This document shows, piece by piece, positions 49,719 to 60,574 of a DNA stretch of 64,000 nt (the first letter of the stretch is position 1; each line of letters starts with the position of its first letter). Source of the stretch: Anagrus nilaparvatae (taxonomy: Eukaryota; Arthropoda; Insecta; Hymenoptera; Mymaridae); contig JAKSXM010000238.1 in assembly GCA_022575985.1 (NCBI GenBank), positions 10,000,001 through 10,064,000 of the forward strand, written 5' to 3'. The translations under genes were made by a program, and so were the position numbers. Below the pieces are notes generated by a model. That model saw nothing but the letters and a program-made list of their open reading frames with translations. It searched no databases and was not told the origin of the DNA.

Positions 49719-51041
49719 ATGTCAGAAAAATTTAAAATCCTAGAAAATTTTTTACAACAAAAAGGCGTGGATGTTAATGATGTCTTAAAGGAATATAGAA
49801 ATAAAAAAGAAACTATACGCTCTCCGTCTAGAAAATCGTACGAACAACAGAGTCGACGAAAATCTTATCGTAGCCGTAGCCGTAGCCGCATTAGGAAAAA
49901 TAAAAATTATAAGAGAGGACAAGGCAGATCAAGAAGTCGAAGTTATAAGCGTAGTAAAAATACAAGCAGGCGTGACAGAGATAATAGAAAGCGTAAATAT
50001 AGAAGTCCCAGTACTTCAGATAGCAGTTTTTTAAGCGATTCATCTTCAGATAATGGTAAGGGCAGAGAATACTACTATCAATATAACAAGCGGTTTCGGG
50101 GACACCGAAGCCGTTCATTTTCTTATTGCAGCAGAGGAAGCAAATGTTCCTCATATCAAAGCGACCTAAATGATAAACAAAACGCCACTAAAGATGACAA
50201 AAATCCTGGCGATTTAAATACTGCATATAATGAGTTAAACGAAAACTTATTACTCATACTGGGTAACGATAACCAATCAAATAAATCATATGATAGTGAA
50301 ATACATGCTGCTATTGAAAATCGATGGTCGATAATACTGAAATCTGGATTGTCAAAAGAAATCCAGAAAGAGCTTTATGAAAAATACCCACCACCAATGA
50401 ACTGCAAAATGTTGAAAGCACCTATATTAAATGATGAAGTTGCTACATGTGTTTCATCTTATAGTAACACACGTGATAATTATCAAATGGTAGCTCAAAA
50501 TTTTACTGCTGCTGGAACTGCTGCTGTGGGTAAAGCTCTAACTAACCTATTAAATTTATCTAATAAGCCTGGTGAAATAAAGGAATGTAAACAAGATGAT
50601 TTGGAAAATATTATTACGTTGCTTAGCGACGCTGGACGTATACTATCAAATGCTTTATTTACTATGTCAAAAAATAGAAGGGCTTTATTATCGCCTTATT
50701 TTAAATCAGCTTTAACTAAAAAAGTTGCTGAATCGTCTATAATTGATGAATATTTATATAGCAAAAATTTTGGAGATGACCTTGACAAAGCTCAAAAAAT
50801 TGCTAAACAAGCTAAAATTATAACAACAGAAAATAATAATAATAATAACAATAACAACAATAATAACAACAATAATAATAATTTTAATAATAACAGACAA
50901 GGCTATAAAGGTCAAAATTCCCCAAACTTCAGACGCCCATTCCGTCGCCAGAGATACTTCAAACGTCAACATTACAATCAACGTCGTCAACGACAGGATG
51001 GGCATTCGAGACAGAACAAGCCAGGGAGACGACAAAATTAA
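49719..51041 (+). CDS. DIRS ORF1, Gag-like protein
   Basis: About 440 residues from ATG MSEKFKILENF. The N-terminal third is Arg/Ser-rich (RSRSRSRIRK, RGQGRSRSRSYKR) with a Ser/Asp patch. The centre holds the segment YPPPMNCKMLKAPILNDEV, resembling Gag-like proteins of DIRS elements. An Asn run (AAT/AAC repeats, about 50831-50890) precedes a basic Arg/Lys/Gln tail. It probably packages element RNA. An upstream in-frame TTG adds six residues but lacks support. The end overlaps the following RT frame by at least about 40 bases. The frame is intact. Confidence 0.85.
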   Translation: MSEKFKILENFLQQKGVDVNDVLKEYRNKKETIRSPSRKSYEQQSRRKSYRSRSRSRIRKNKNYKRGQGRSRSRSYKRSKNTSRRDRDNRKRKYRSPSTSDSSFLSDSSSDNGKGREYYYQYNKRFRGHRSRSFSYCSRGSKCSSYQSDLNDKQNATKDDKNPGDLNTAYNELNENLLLILGNDNQSNKSYDSEIHAAIENRWSIILKSGLSKEIQKELYEKYPPPMNCKMLKAPILNDEVATCVSSYSNTRDNYQMVAQNFTAAGTAAVGKALTNLLNLSNKPGEIKECKQDDLENIITLLSDAGRILSNALFTMSKNRRALLSPYFKSALTKKVAESSIIDEYLYSKNFGDDLDKAQKIAKQAKIITTENNNNNNNNNNNNNNNNNFNNNRQGYKGQNSPNFRRPFRRQRYFKRQHYNQRRQRQDGHSRQNKPGRRQN

Positions 51042-52636
51042 CAAATAACGTAAGTAAAGTTGGAGGTCGCTTAAGGTTATTTGTAAACGAATGGACTAAA
51101 ATAACTTCTGATCAAAATATTTTACATATAGTAAAAGGGTATGAAATTCCTTTTAATTCAATTGTTAAACAATATTTTGTACCTAAAGTTACAAACTTAG
51201 ACATTTCAGCCACGAAAGTAGCTATTAACAAATTAATTAATATTGGTGCAGTTAGAAAAACAAGCTATACTTCAAATCAATTTATTTCATCTTATTTTCT
51301 TAGAGAAAAACCTAATGGTGAAAACAGATTTATTTTAAATCTTAAAGCCTTAAATAAATTTATCAATACTACTCATTTTAAACTTGAAGATATCAGAACT
51401 GCTACTAAACTCATATCCAAAAACTGTTTTATGTGCTCTATTGACCTAAAAGATGCTTATCTCACAATTTCCATAAGCTCAGAGTTTACAAAATATTTAA
51501 GATTTATATTCTTGGATCAAATTTATGAATTTACTAGTCTTCCTTTTGGATTATCAACTGCTCCTTATATCTTCACTAAATTAATGAAACCAGTAGTAGC
51601 TAAACTCAGAGAAATGGGAATACTAATTGTGATTTATTTAGATGATATTTTAATTTTTGGTAAAAATAAAAAGGAATGCTTTTCTAATACTATACAAGTT
51701 AGGAAAATGTTAGAAAAACTGGGTTTCATTTTAAACATAGAAAAATGTAATTTAGAACCATCAATGAAATGTAAATTTTTGGGTTTTATTCTTAACAGTG
51801 CAGAAATGAGGCTAGAATTGCCTTTGGACAAACAAAATAACATTGATAAGTTAATAAATAAATTTTTATATACAAATAAAAGTGTGATAATAAGAGATTT
51901 CGCAAGGTTAATTGGGACTTTAATTGCTATTTGCCCAGCTATAAAATATGGCTACTTGTATACAAAAATCTTGGAAAAACATAAATCAAAATATTTAAAG
52001 AAATATAATAAAAATTTTAATAAAACTATGGCAATAGAAAGTGAAGTTAAAAATGAACTTATATGGTGGAAAAATAATATTTTTAACAACTTCAACCCCA
52101 TTCGAAATTTTGATTTCAATTTAGAAATATTCACAGACTCTTCAAAGTCGGGTTGGGGAATACATTGTAAATCAAATAGATACTTAGATACCTACGGGTT
52201 CTGGGATAATAAAGATAGGCTGAATTCTATAAATTTTTTAGAATTAAAAACTGTATATTATGGATTAAAATGTTATGCAAAAAATCTTCAATCTTGTGAA
52301 ATTCTATTTAGAGTAGATAATACTACTGCCATAGCTTACATAAACAAAATGGGTGGTACTCAATTTCCTAAATTAAATGAGTTAGCTAGAAAAATTTGGC
52401 AATTTTGTGAAAAAAGAAATTTATGGATATATGCATCGTACATTAACACTAAGGATAATATTCAAGCTGATAAATTATCTCGTATTAAATATGTCGAAAC
52501 AGAATGGACTTTAGCCGACTGGGCATTTAATAAGATAAATCTTTCATTCGGACCTTTTGAAATTGATTTGTTCGCTTCAAACATCAATAACAAATGTAGA
52601 AAATACATATCATGGTTTCCGGACCCCTTCTCATAG
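51000..52636 (+). CDS. DIRS ORF2, reverse transcriptase and RNase H (frameshifted at end)
   Basis: Frame open from at least 51000, overlapping the end of ORF1; the first internal ATG (51431) is already inside the RT core. RT motifs: FILNLKALN, SIDLKDAYL (catalytic Asp), LPFGLSTAPYIF and the YLDD box in VIYLDDILIFG. RNase H follows: IFTDSSKSGWG (Asp), FLELKTVYYG (Glu), FRVDNTTAIAYI (Asp) and NIQADKLSR (Asp). The frame ends early after SWFPDP because one extra C in a CCCC run (52624-52627) shifts it; the continuation is in the next frame. How translation starts (frameshift or internal entry) is not visible. Confidence 0.88.
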
Positions 52637-52931
52637 GACTGATGCATTTACAATAGTTTGGAATGAATATTTCTATGCATTTCCACCTTTCTCTTTAATA
52701 AGTAGAGTTCTTCAAAAAATTATTTATGATAAAGCAGAAGGTGTCATCATAGTACCTAATTGGCCTAGCCAGCCATGGTACCCATTATTTGAACAACTCT
52801 TAATTAGTAAAAAACTAATTTTAGAAAATAAAAGTAACAATTTACTTTTTTCTCCTTTCAGTCAGAATCATCCTTTAGGAATGAAGCTTACATTGGTAGC
52901 AGCAATATTGTCCGGGAAGCGTACAGATTAA
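52628..52931 (+). CDS. DIRS methyltransferase-like segment (continuation of ORF2)
   Basis: In the next frame the text continues SHRTDAFTIVWNEYFYAFPP, then SLISRVLQKI and WPSQPWYPLFEQL. This region follows RNase H in DIRS elements and is usually compared with N6-adenine methyltransferases; AFPPF stands where DPPF is expected. It lost its in-frame link to RNase H by the one-base shift at 52624-52627. It ends at 52931, overlapping the open frame before the recombinase. Confidence 0.7.
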
Positions 52932-52960
52932 GATGTGTTCCTGAAGACACTATATCAATT

Positions 52961-53863
52961 ATGGAAGCATCTATTACAAATTCGACGCTTAAACAATATG
53001 ATACTGTTTTTAAACAATGGTGGGAATATTGCCAAACCAATAAAATTTCACCTTTTCAATTTTCACAGGAACACCTGTTGAATTTTTTAACTTTGAAATT
53101 TAAAAAGGTCAATAGTTATAGTACTTTGAACTCTTATCGTTCAGCAGTTTCTTATTTATTTTTTAACGAGTTTTCTAACAATTTAGTAATTCAAAGATTT
53201 TTCAAAGGGGTTGAAAAATTAAAACCTGCTAAATCAAAATATGCTTTTACTTGGGATCCTAATATAGTCATTGAATATCTTTCCAAACTACACCCAAATT
53301 TAGATATAACCCTAGAAAAATTATCCAAAAAATTAATCACTTTATTAGCTTTAATCACTGCTCAAAGAATTCAAACTTTAAGTCTTATTTCAATAACAAA
53401 CATCATAGTTAAAGATAGTGAAGTTTGGATTAAAATAACTGAAAATATTAAAACTTCGGGAAAAAACAGTTTCCAACCTTTACTAAAAATTCCATTTTTT
53501 CATGATCATCCCGAATATTGCGTGGCCTCTGCTCTTTTATGTTACATTGAAAGAACGTCAAGTCTTAGAAATGATAATACTTATTTATTTCTCACTTTTA
53601 AAAAACCTTATCATACTGCAACTAAGCAAACGCTGAGTAGGTGGATAAAAAACGTTTTAAATGATAGTGGAGTAGATACGTCAATTTTTAAGAGCCATTC
53701 TACTCGTCATGCATCAACCTCTCTAGCATCTAATAAAGGAGTTAATCTGGATGAAATAAGAAAAACAGCTGGTTGGTCAGATAAATCTAATGTTTTTGCT
53801 AAATTTTATAATAGACCTATTGTTTCTGATAATGAATTTGCTAACTCAATATTCAATAATTAA
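52961..53863 (+). CDS. DIRS tyrosine recombinase
   Basis: 300 residues from ATG; the same frame is open upstream to about 52862, so the real start may lie earlier, perhaps after a CTCCTTTCAG acceptor-like site at 52852-52861. N-terminal SAM-like core-binding part (residues 1-90), then the catalytic domain with R136 (TAQRIQTL), H246 and R249 (HSTRH), and the nucleophile Y283 (KFYNRP). All four hallmark residues are present. It integrates the circular DNA intermediate without target duplication. The frame is intact. Confidence 0.92.
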   Translation: MEASITNSTLKQYDTVFKQWWEYCQTNKISPFQFSQEHLLNFLTLKFKKVNSYSTLNSYRSAVSYLFFNEFSNNLVIQRFFKGVEKLKPAKSKYAFTWDPNIVIEYLSKLHPNLDITLEKLSKKLITLLALITAQRIQTLSLISITNIIVKDSEVWIKITENIKTSGKNSFQPLLKIPFFHDHPEYCVASALLCYIERTSSLRNDNTYLFLTFKKPYHTATKQTLSRWIKNVLNDSGVDTSIFKSHSTRHASTSLASNKGVNLDEIRKTAGWSDKSNVFAKFYNRPIVSDNEFANSIFNN

Positions 53864-53970
53864 TAAAGTTGTGTTTATAAATGTTTCATTAAATAAAGAT
53901 AATTAAATAAATTTGTTACTAATTTAATAAATATATATAAATGTTTTTGTAAATTATTTTCTTTAAACAG

Positions 53971-54071
53971 CTACCTAGTGATCTCGAGGACGATGAACGA
54001 AATATAATTAGATGATCGAATGAACTTACCTGTAAGTGAAATTCGATCATAATTATATGAGAGAATCGTCC
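53971..54071. repeat. internal complementary region of DIRS element
   Basis: The first 40 bases are the reverse complement of 49551-49590 and the next 60 of 54280-54339, joined at 54010/54011. In DIRS elements this template lets the ends be completed and circularised. Confidence 0.9.
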
Positions 54072-54151
54072 GAAGAGATCACTATCACCCTCCCGACCCA
54101 AAAATTTTATAACAAAAAATTTTTTCCCAAATTGATAATTTACAAAATTTA

Positions 54152-54283
54152 AAAATCGTAATGACATATTACTTATTAGGCATAGCAAGCTTCAGGTATG
54201 TCAGTGTTTTGTTTTGTTTTTGCTTTAAAAAATGTGATAATAATGCGTTCGAAAAGTCGAACTACCTAGTGATCTCGAGGACG
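54152..54283. repeat. right inverted terminal repeat of DIRS element
   Basis: AAAAATCGTAATGACATATT to GATCTCGAGGACG, reverse complement of 49569-49701. The outer end continues to 54339. Confidence 0.9.
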
Positions 54284-54339
54284 ATTCTCTCATATAATTA
54301 TGATCGAATTTCACTTACAGGTAAGTTCATTCGATCATC

Positions 54340-55173
54340 TAATTTTTTTTTAGATTACATTTTTATAAGTGGAAATATCCAGCATTCATGTTTATTTTAA
54401 AGAATGAAATCTTTGTCTGTCGACAAAATTTTTAGATACTTGCTGATATATAAAAAAGAAATTATTTTTAAGTTCTCAAAGAGATTAGTATCAACAAAAA
54501 AAAAATTTCCATATCAATATTTTGAAAATATAGAATCTTTTTTATCAATTTATTTATTTTAAATTAATCTATAAAAACACAGATGCTCCACGAATTTAGG
54601 TTTTTCATTAAATGTGTTTTATTTATTTTTCTCTTTTAGTTAATTTTATCAATTAACTTCATATTATTCATATCAAAAATAAAAAAATACGTGTCTAATA
54701 TTTTTTTATGAACTAAATAACCAATCAAACAGAATATAAATATTTTTTTATCTAACAAGCCTATTATAATAAATTAAAAAAATAGTTAGGTTATTAAATT
54801 ATTATATTTCATTTATATTTCATTTATTCTTTTTTATTTACGAGATCAAAAGATTCATGACCATATAAAGACACCCATGTTATTGTTTTTTAAATATCTT
54901 TTAAAAAATAATATTGGTCCAAATGGAAGTTTTTGTTTATGGCCAAAGGTGATAGAATGTACAATAAAAAAAATAATTTACATTTTTATTAAATATTTTA
55001 CTATTTTATCGTTTCTACAGAATATGTTTGGTCATCGCTTTGTTCAATTATCTCCATCAGGCACTTTCTTTTTTTTAAAGCTTGAGTAATAAAATGTAAA
55101 AGGCATAATTGATTTGTTACTGAGAAGTATGAGCATTAGTGCCAAAAAGTGCAAAAAAATAAACACACATTAG
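54340..55173. other. duplicated flank resumed after the DIRS element
   Basis: 54375-54660 matches 45225-45490 (AGTGGAAATATCCAGC, then GCTGATATATAAAAAA). No gene is supported in the remainder; short frames near 54.9 kb have no recognisable features. Confidence 0.6.
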
Positions 55174-56403
55174 GGTATAGAACTTTGGATTTTTTTTGGT
55201 AAGTATTTTTCTATTAGTCCAATTTTAGCCAACATAACCTTGCAAGAATTAGAGATAAATTGTTTAGATAAATTAAAAAGTAGTAATGCCTTAAATAATT
55301 TTCGAAACCATTTTTATAACCCAATAAAAAATTGTGATAATGATATAATTTTATACAAAAGATTCGTAGATGACACATTAATACTAGTAAAAAAAGGAGA
55401 AATAGATAATTTATTTAAGACGTTTAATGATTATAATAGTTCGGTACAATTTACAATGGAAAGAGAAACTAATAATTCAATTAACTTTTTAGATTTAAAA
55501 ATTATAAGGGAAAAAAATGAAAGAGCAAAAACGGATTGGTTTAGAAAAGAAACATACAGTGGTAGATTAGTAAATTTTTTAAGTCACTCACCAATTGCCC
55601 AAAAAATAGCCATAGTGTATAATTTAATAGATAAATGCATTTTATTGTCAGATAAGAAATTTCAAGAAAAAAACATCACATTGGCAAAAAATTACTTAAA
55701 AATGAATAATTATCCCTCAAAATTTATAAATAAATATGTCAAAAAAAGACTTTGCCATCATTTTAAAAAAACTAATAGTAACATAGGTCAGACTGGAAAT
55801 CAAAATCGAAATAATTTAAATAATTATAATAATGAGATAAAAAGAATAAGTTTGCCTTATTACAAGTATGCTACCCCTTCTCTAAATAAACATATAAAAA
55901 AAGTTAAATATATTCCGATTAATACGGCAAAAAGTAAATTAAAAAAGTTCGTAAAATTAGGTAAAGATAAAATAAACAAAAATGAAAATTCAGGTGTAGT
56001 CTATCAGATAAATTGTAAATCATGCGATCATAGGTATATAGGTCAAACATCTCGGAAATTGGGTATCAGGATTGGAGAACATGAAAAAGATGTTGAAAAA
56101 AATTGTAGTCGTAACGTCTTAAACACGCATAGTAAATTCTTTAAACATAAAATCGACTTTGAGAATATCATCATTTTAGACAGGGAAAAAAATTATAGAA
56201 AACGATTACATTCGGAGATGATGTTTATAGAATATAACGATAATACCATGAATAGAATAGAAGACACCTGTTTTTTAAAAGGTCACTTTAAAAACACGAT
56301 ACGGTTGATTAAAAAGAGCAAAAAGATTAAAAAACGGATTTTTTGTTATAAAAATAGACTGGGGTTAAACAGAAGGAGTAGAATAATAAGAAAACGGAAA
56401 TAA
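55174..56403 (+). CDS. Penelope-like RT (C-terminal part) with GIY-YIG endonuclease
   Basis: The frame has no ATG near its beginning. It starts within RT (ISPILANITLQELE), continues through the catalytic box YKRFVDDTLIL and the INFLDLKI motif, then a basic linker, and ends with a GIY-YIG nuclease: GVVYQINCKSC, HRYIGQTSRKLGIRIGEH. The tail is basic. Penelope-like elements use the nuclease to nick DNA and prime reverse transcription. Upstream fingers and the N-terminal palm are missing, so this copy is dead as RT although the remaining 409 codons are open. 5' truncation is common for such elements. Confidence 0.85.
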   Translation, partial: GIELWIFFGKYFSISPILANITLQELEINCLDKLKSSNALNNFRNHFYNPIKNCDNDIILYKRFVDDTLILVKKGEIDNLFKTFNDYNSSVQFTMERETNNSINFLDLKIIREKNERAKTDWFRKETYSGRLVNFLSHSPIAQKIAIVYNLIDKCILLSDKKFQEKNITLAKNYLKMNNYPSKFINKYVKKRLCHHFKKTNSNIGQTGNQNRNNLNNYNNEIKRISLPYYKYATPSLNKHIKKVKYIPINTAKSKLKKFVKLGKDKINKNENSGVVYQINCKSCDHRYIGQTSRKLGIRIGEHEKDVEKNCSRNVLNTHSKFFKHKIDFENIIILDREKNYRKRLHSEMMFIEYNDNTMNRIEDTCFLKGHFKNTIRLIKKSKKIKKRIFCYKNRLGLNRRSRIIRKRK

Positions 56404-56811
56404 TAAAAATTAAATAAAAACATTTTTTTAAACCTAAAGCACTTGAACATTTAGATATATGTTAAAAATCATATAGAAGAGTTTAGGGACCGACAAATAA
56501 ATTATTTTGAAAATTTATAGATTCAGAGTATTTAATAATGAGTAATAAGTTTCATATTAAAAAATAGTCATTAAAAATGTACGTTAGAGTTACAAACTTT
56601 ATATTTTGTTTATATTATGTTCCTTCGTATAAAAAAATCTAGCACTTGTAAAATTTTTTAAAAGCTCAAAGATTAGTATAAGATCGTTACTCAGTGAAGA
56701 ATATTGTATATTCTTTACTTTAAAATATTTAATAAGGTAATGTTTAATTTTTAAATTTGGAATTATGTAAAAAAAGTTTTTATAAAATTGTAAAATATTG
56801 TAAATTTTTAG

Positions 56812-56848
56812 CCTTGATAATGAAGACTGAAGGTCTTCGAAACGTGGG
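56812..56848 (+). ncRNA. hammerhead-ribozyme-like motif in Penelope-like 3' region
   Basis: TTGATAATGA, a short stem AGAC/GTCT with loop TGAAG, then TCGAAACG. This resembles the CUGAUGA-stem II-GAAA core of the minimal hammerheads known in Penelope-like elements, but the first core strand has extra bases and a C to T change, so it may be inactive or coincidental. Confidence 0.35.
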
Positions 56849-56900
56849 CAATTTATTGAAAAAATAAAGCAAATTGTTAGCTCAGAAATCAAATATTTTT

Positions 56901-57454
56901 ATTTAATATTAAAAGTATTTTAATGGTAGAAAAGGAATTTAAAAAAATTAATTGGTTTTGCGCTCAGAAAAAATATCCTCGTTGAGTAGAATTTTATAAA
57001 TTTTCTTTCAGCTTATTTTTTAGTACAAATATTCAAAAAATTTTAGTCAAATAAGAATTAATGACTAATTTTGAAGATCTAGAAAGTCTAGTCAGTCATG
57101 TGTTCAAAATTTAACCGCATATTTTCAAACTCCTTTCAAAACAAATCAATTCCCTGTAGGATTCTTACCAAAAACCCCAAATAAAAAATCCATAAACTAA
57201 AAAAAATCAAAAGACCATAAATTTATTAAATTTAATGAAAACGCAGATGAAATGGTCATGAGTAGGAGTATGAAGATGCTGTATATATTAATTACAGGAA
57301 AGAGAATGGTCAGGAATGTCAATTGAGAAGGTAAAACGTTATAGCTGACATAAACTAAATGATAAATTGAGCTTTGTTGTATGCAATTTGTATATAAAGG
57401 ACAACATAGCTTGCACACACCCTGATGAATACCGGACATAACTAGTTAGGAGAC
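56901..57454. other. intergenic AT-rich sequence
   Basis: No gene, RNA or clear repeat visible. Confidence 0.4.
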
Positions 57455-58080
57455 TTTCTCCTTATGCAGTATTATTATCATTGTTATTATTGTACGTCAG
57501 CATCAATCCTTATTTTTTATACAAAAATCAATGTAAAAAGTGATATTTTAATTTTTTTCTCGTTTCCTAATTTTTTGAAATACTTTTTATGCTTCCTTGT
57601 ATTTTTTAAATTATACTGTGATGACAAAAAAAATAATAAAAGAAATTCTTTTTTCATAAAAAAAAGGAAAATCTTTGTATTTTTATTATTATTTCTATAT
57701 TTTATGCATCAAATTATTTAAAAAGTGCATCAAAACATAAAAATATTCATTCACATTTTTACTGCAATCTTAAATAAAAGTTAGAAAAAAATTGAAGAAT
57801 GCAAAACAAAAATATTTTTCTGATTAAAAAAAATAGTTTTTTTTTTAGTCAAATTTATAACTTTTTATGTATGGGTATAAAAAAAGTATAATATTAACTG
57901 ATAATAAAATATTTTATTAAAAGCTTCCTTCTCAAGTATAATAGCATCCTTTATGTGTTTTGTATTATATGTCTGAAAACTTTTTTTTCATGCAAATATA
58001 TGTATGATATTGCTTATGCATAAAAGTAATAATCGATTTATTTACAGAATTTTTTGTATATTAGCTTTTACGTTTGAATG
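57455..58080. repeat. duplicated non-coding segment, copy 2
   Basis: Matches 34990-35450 from TATGCAGTATTATTATCATT to TTGTATATTAGCTTTTACGT. It has an extra insertion of about 130 bases (roughly 57590-57720) rich in A/T. It marks the outer end of the third duplicated block. Confidence 0.75.
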
Positions 58081-58745
58081 AAATTTTTTTTTGGGTTAGT
58101 TAGGAAATTATTGGGTTTTGGTGAGTTTGGGATTTTAAGTGATTGGTAAAATTGTTCAAAAGGGTGTTTCAGAGGTCTCTGGGACTTTATCATGCAAAAT
58201 CAAATCCAAAAAGATCAAAAATTTTGAAATCTAGAAACAAAGTTACCAAAAGCTTAATATACAAATACATTATAAAGTAATAAACAAAAAGCCTTCAATA
58301 AACGATATACGTAAAACACTAAAAAAAAATAGATTTAGTACTGAAAAAGTTTTCAGGAAAGATAAACTAACGCTTTTTGTATTTAAAAAACTGCAATAAA
58401 TTTTAGTTGGGGTTTATAATTCCTTTTATTTTTTTTTATTTTTTTATTACACACACACACATACGTATTTATGTCGATTATTACATTATTGTATATTTTT
58501 GTGTACCAAAATTTTTACTTTTGTATATCATGGGATATAAATTATAAAGATTTTTTATTTTATCAATATATTTATATTTTATATCTCCTTTATTTTAGAA
58601 AAAAAGAGAATCAAGTTAATAATTCATATTTTTATGGGCAATATGAGAATTTTATTGTAATTGAGAAAAAAATTTGGTAATCAATCGCCCAAATATTGTA
58701 ATGTATGTATAATGTATATATTACAAACCTTTTTTTATTTATTTA
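58081..58745. other. intergenic AT-rich sequence
   Basis: An (AC)n tract lies near 58449-58461. The 69-codon frame at 58471 is AT-driven and not supported as a gene. Confidence 0.4.
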
Positions 58746-58957
58746 CAGTGGCGGATCTAGAAAATTTTTTGGGGGGAATCATTTGTAATCAAATTACAAA
58801 AAATTTGCTAATAAATGGTCCTTAAAATTGTTTTTGGGGGTTCAAATTGGTGCATCACGTTAATTATGTAACGTAAAATTAGCTAAAAAAAGGTAAAACT
58901 AATCGCTGAGAGGGGATCAATCGACCCCTTTGACCCCCCCCCCTGGATCCGCCACTC
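58746..58957. mobile_element. MITE with CAGTGGCGGATC ends
   Basis: Terminal inverted repeats CAGTGGCGGATCTAG and CTGGATCCGCCACT, with G-rich and C-rich subterminal runs (GGGGGG / CCCCCCCCC). 212 bases, no coding capacity. The end motif is common among arthropod non-autonomous DNA elements. No target duplication is seen. Confidence 0.75.
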
Positions 58958-60574
58958 TATTAAGATATATCAAGTGGCAACATTAAATAATTTTTTTTAT
59001 GATTCATTTAATAATTATGCCCAATACAGGTCAATAAAAACAAAAATAATAATACTGTAAATATCCTAATATATTAAAAATAATAACAATATTTGTTGTT
59101 GCATTTAATAAGCTACTTAAATAAACCTGTTTTAATGTAAAAGAAAAGTCTATAACAAAATAATACATGCAAATTAATAAAATCCTCATTATATATTGTT
59201 TATGTAAATATAATAAAGCTTATATCGATTAAATTCGAATATTAAATTAAACAAAATTAGGTAAAAAATATTTTATTAATACACGAAATTCTCAAATTTC
59301 ACACACAGTTAATAATAACAAAATAAATTTTATTATTAAATATTTATAATCACACAGGGAGTTTTAAATTTCTGTCATGAGTAATAAAAATAACAATGCG
59401 ATATGTCGCTGTGCATAAAAGTTATAAATTTGACAGATAAATATTAAATTTTTAGTATTATGTATGACATATGATATAATAAAATGGCATAGCATGTTTA
59501 AATGCTTTGACAAAAGATAACAAATAAAAGGTCATTATTTTTAATATTTTTTTTTTATTTTTTAAATTATATAAAACCTTGCACTAGTTAGTTAGTTAGT
59601 TATTTGGATAGTTTTTTGTATTTAAAAGTTTTTTTTGACCAATGAAGATGTTGATTAGTATTCTGAGAAAAATCCAACTGAGCGAGTGATTAATTGTATG
59701 AACTCTTAAAAAATTCACAAGGAAACATTTTTATTTTAATGTTTCGGTAAATTGGCTATAACTTTGGTAGAATATATCTGATTAGGCTCAAAATGTAATC
59801 ATTTCATTTTTGGATTATTATTACTGTGGTTATACCGAATGCAAGCAAAAGCGATACTAGTCGTTTGTTTTATGTATGAACCGAAATTTTTTCAAATTAT
59901 CCTGATTAAAAAATAAATTTAAACATTACAATTAAAAATATAAAATATACATTTATATCACGAATTTTGAAAATAGTTTTATATAAAAAGTGCGGTAAAG
60001 TGGACCCATCTGTAACTAAAGTTCAACTTTACGCACGATGTTCAATAAAATAAAATTAAAGATTATTATTATTATTATCATCGTCTTTATTTAGCCAAAG
60101 CAAAAATAATTTAATACATAAATATACAATATATGCATTAAATTTATATGCAATTAAAAGTTTGATACAAAAAAATTTAATACAATATAACACATATAAA
60201 ATTTATCATTAAAGATATAATTAAAATTCATATATAATTATAAAAAAATATGATCTTATTATCTCACTACATCAAATTATATCATCTTATTTTTTATCTT
60301 ATATTTGATAATTAGTGTTTTTAACGCTGTTATTTTGGTAAATCATCCATAATTCTAGCAGCGTATGTTCGATTTGGCCCAAAATTTAATCAGTTAATCT
60401 TTGACTTAATACTAACTTTGGTATAAATTTTGAACCTTATCGGATATAACTGTGACCTTATCGAACACAAACAAAAGCGACATTTTGTTGCACATAAGTT
60501 TATAGACTTATTATTATTAAATAGAATTAAATTTATAAAAATGAGAAAACAGTATATAAAATCATCAAATTAAT
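58958..60574. other. gene-free AT-rich stretch
   Basis: A GTTA tetramer tract lies near 59587-59602 and an ATT tract near 60064-60078. No gene, RNA or structured repeat that I can support. Confidence 0.4.

Larger units (their letters stand above)
49551..54339 (+). mobile_element. DIRS-type tyrosine-recombinase retrotransposon
   Basis: Inverted terminal repeats at 49569-49701 and 54152-54283 are almost identical. An internal complementary region at 53971-54071 contains the reverse complement of the left outer end (53971-54010) joined to that of the right outer end (54011-54070). This is the DIRS1-type architecture and fixes the termini at about 49551 and 54339. Order inside: Gag-like, RT/RNase H, methyltransferase-like, tyrosine recombinase. 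The paralogous site near 45180 lacks the element. No target duplication is seen, as expected for recombinase-mediated insertion of a circle. Four shared bases TAAT make the exact end ambiguous. Confidence 0.92.
55174..56900 (+). mobile_element. Penelope-like retroelement, 5'-truncated
   Basis: An open frame with the C-terminal half of a Penelope-type RT joined to a GIY-YIG endonuclease, followed by about 410 bases of 3' sequence with a hammerhead-like motif. The frame is closed by TAG at 55171, just where the RT palm should continue upstream, so the 5' half is lost. The 3' limit is uncertain. Confidence 0.8.

Noticed and set aside
50754..51044. 96-codon minus-strand frame with a hydrophobic Ile/Val run
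   Set aside because: Antisense of the AAT/AAC (Asn) repeat in the DIRS Gag; not a membrane protein gene.
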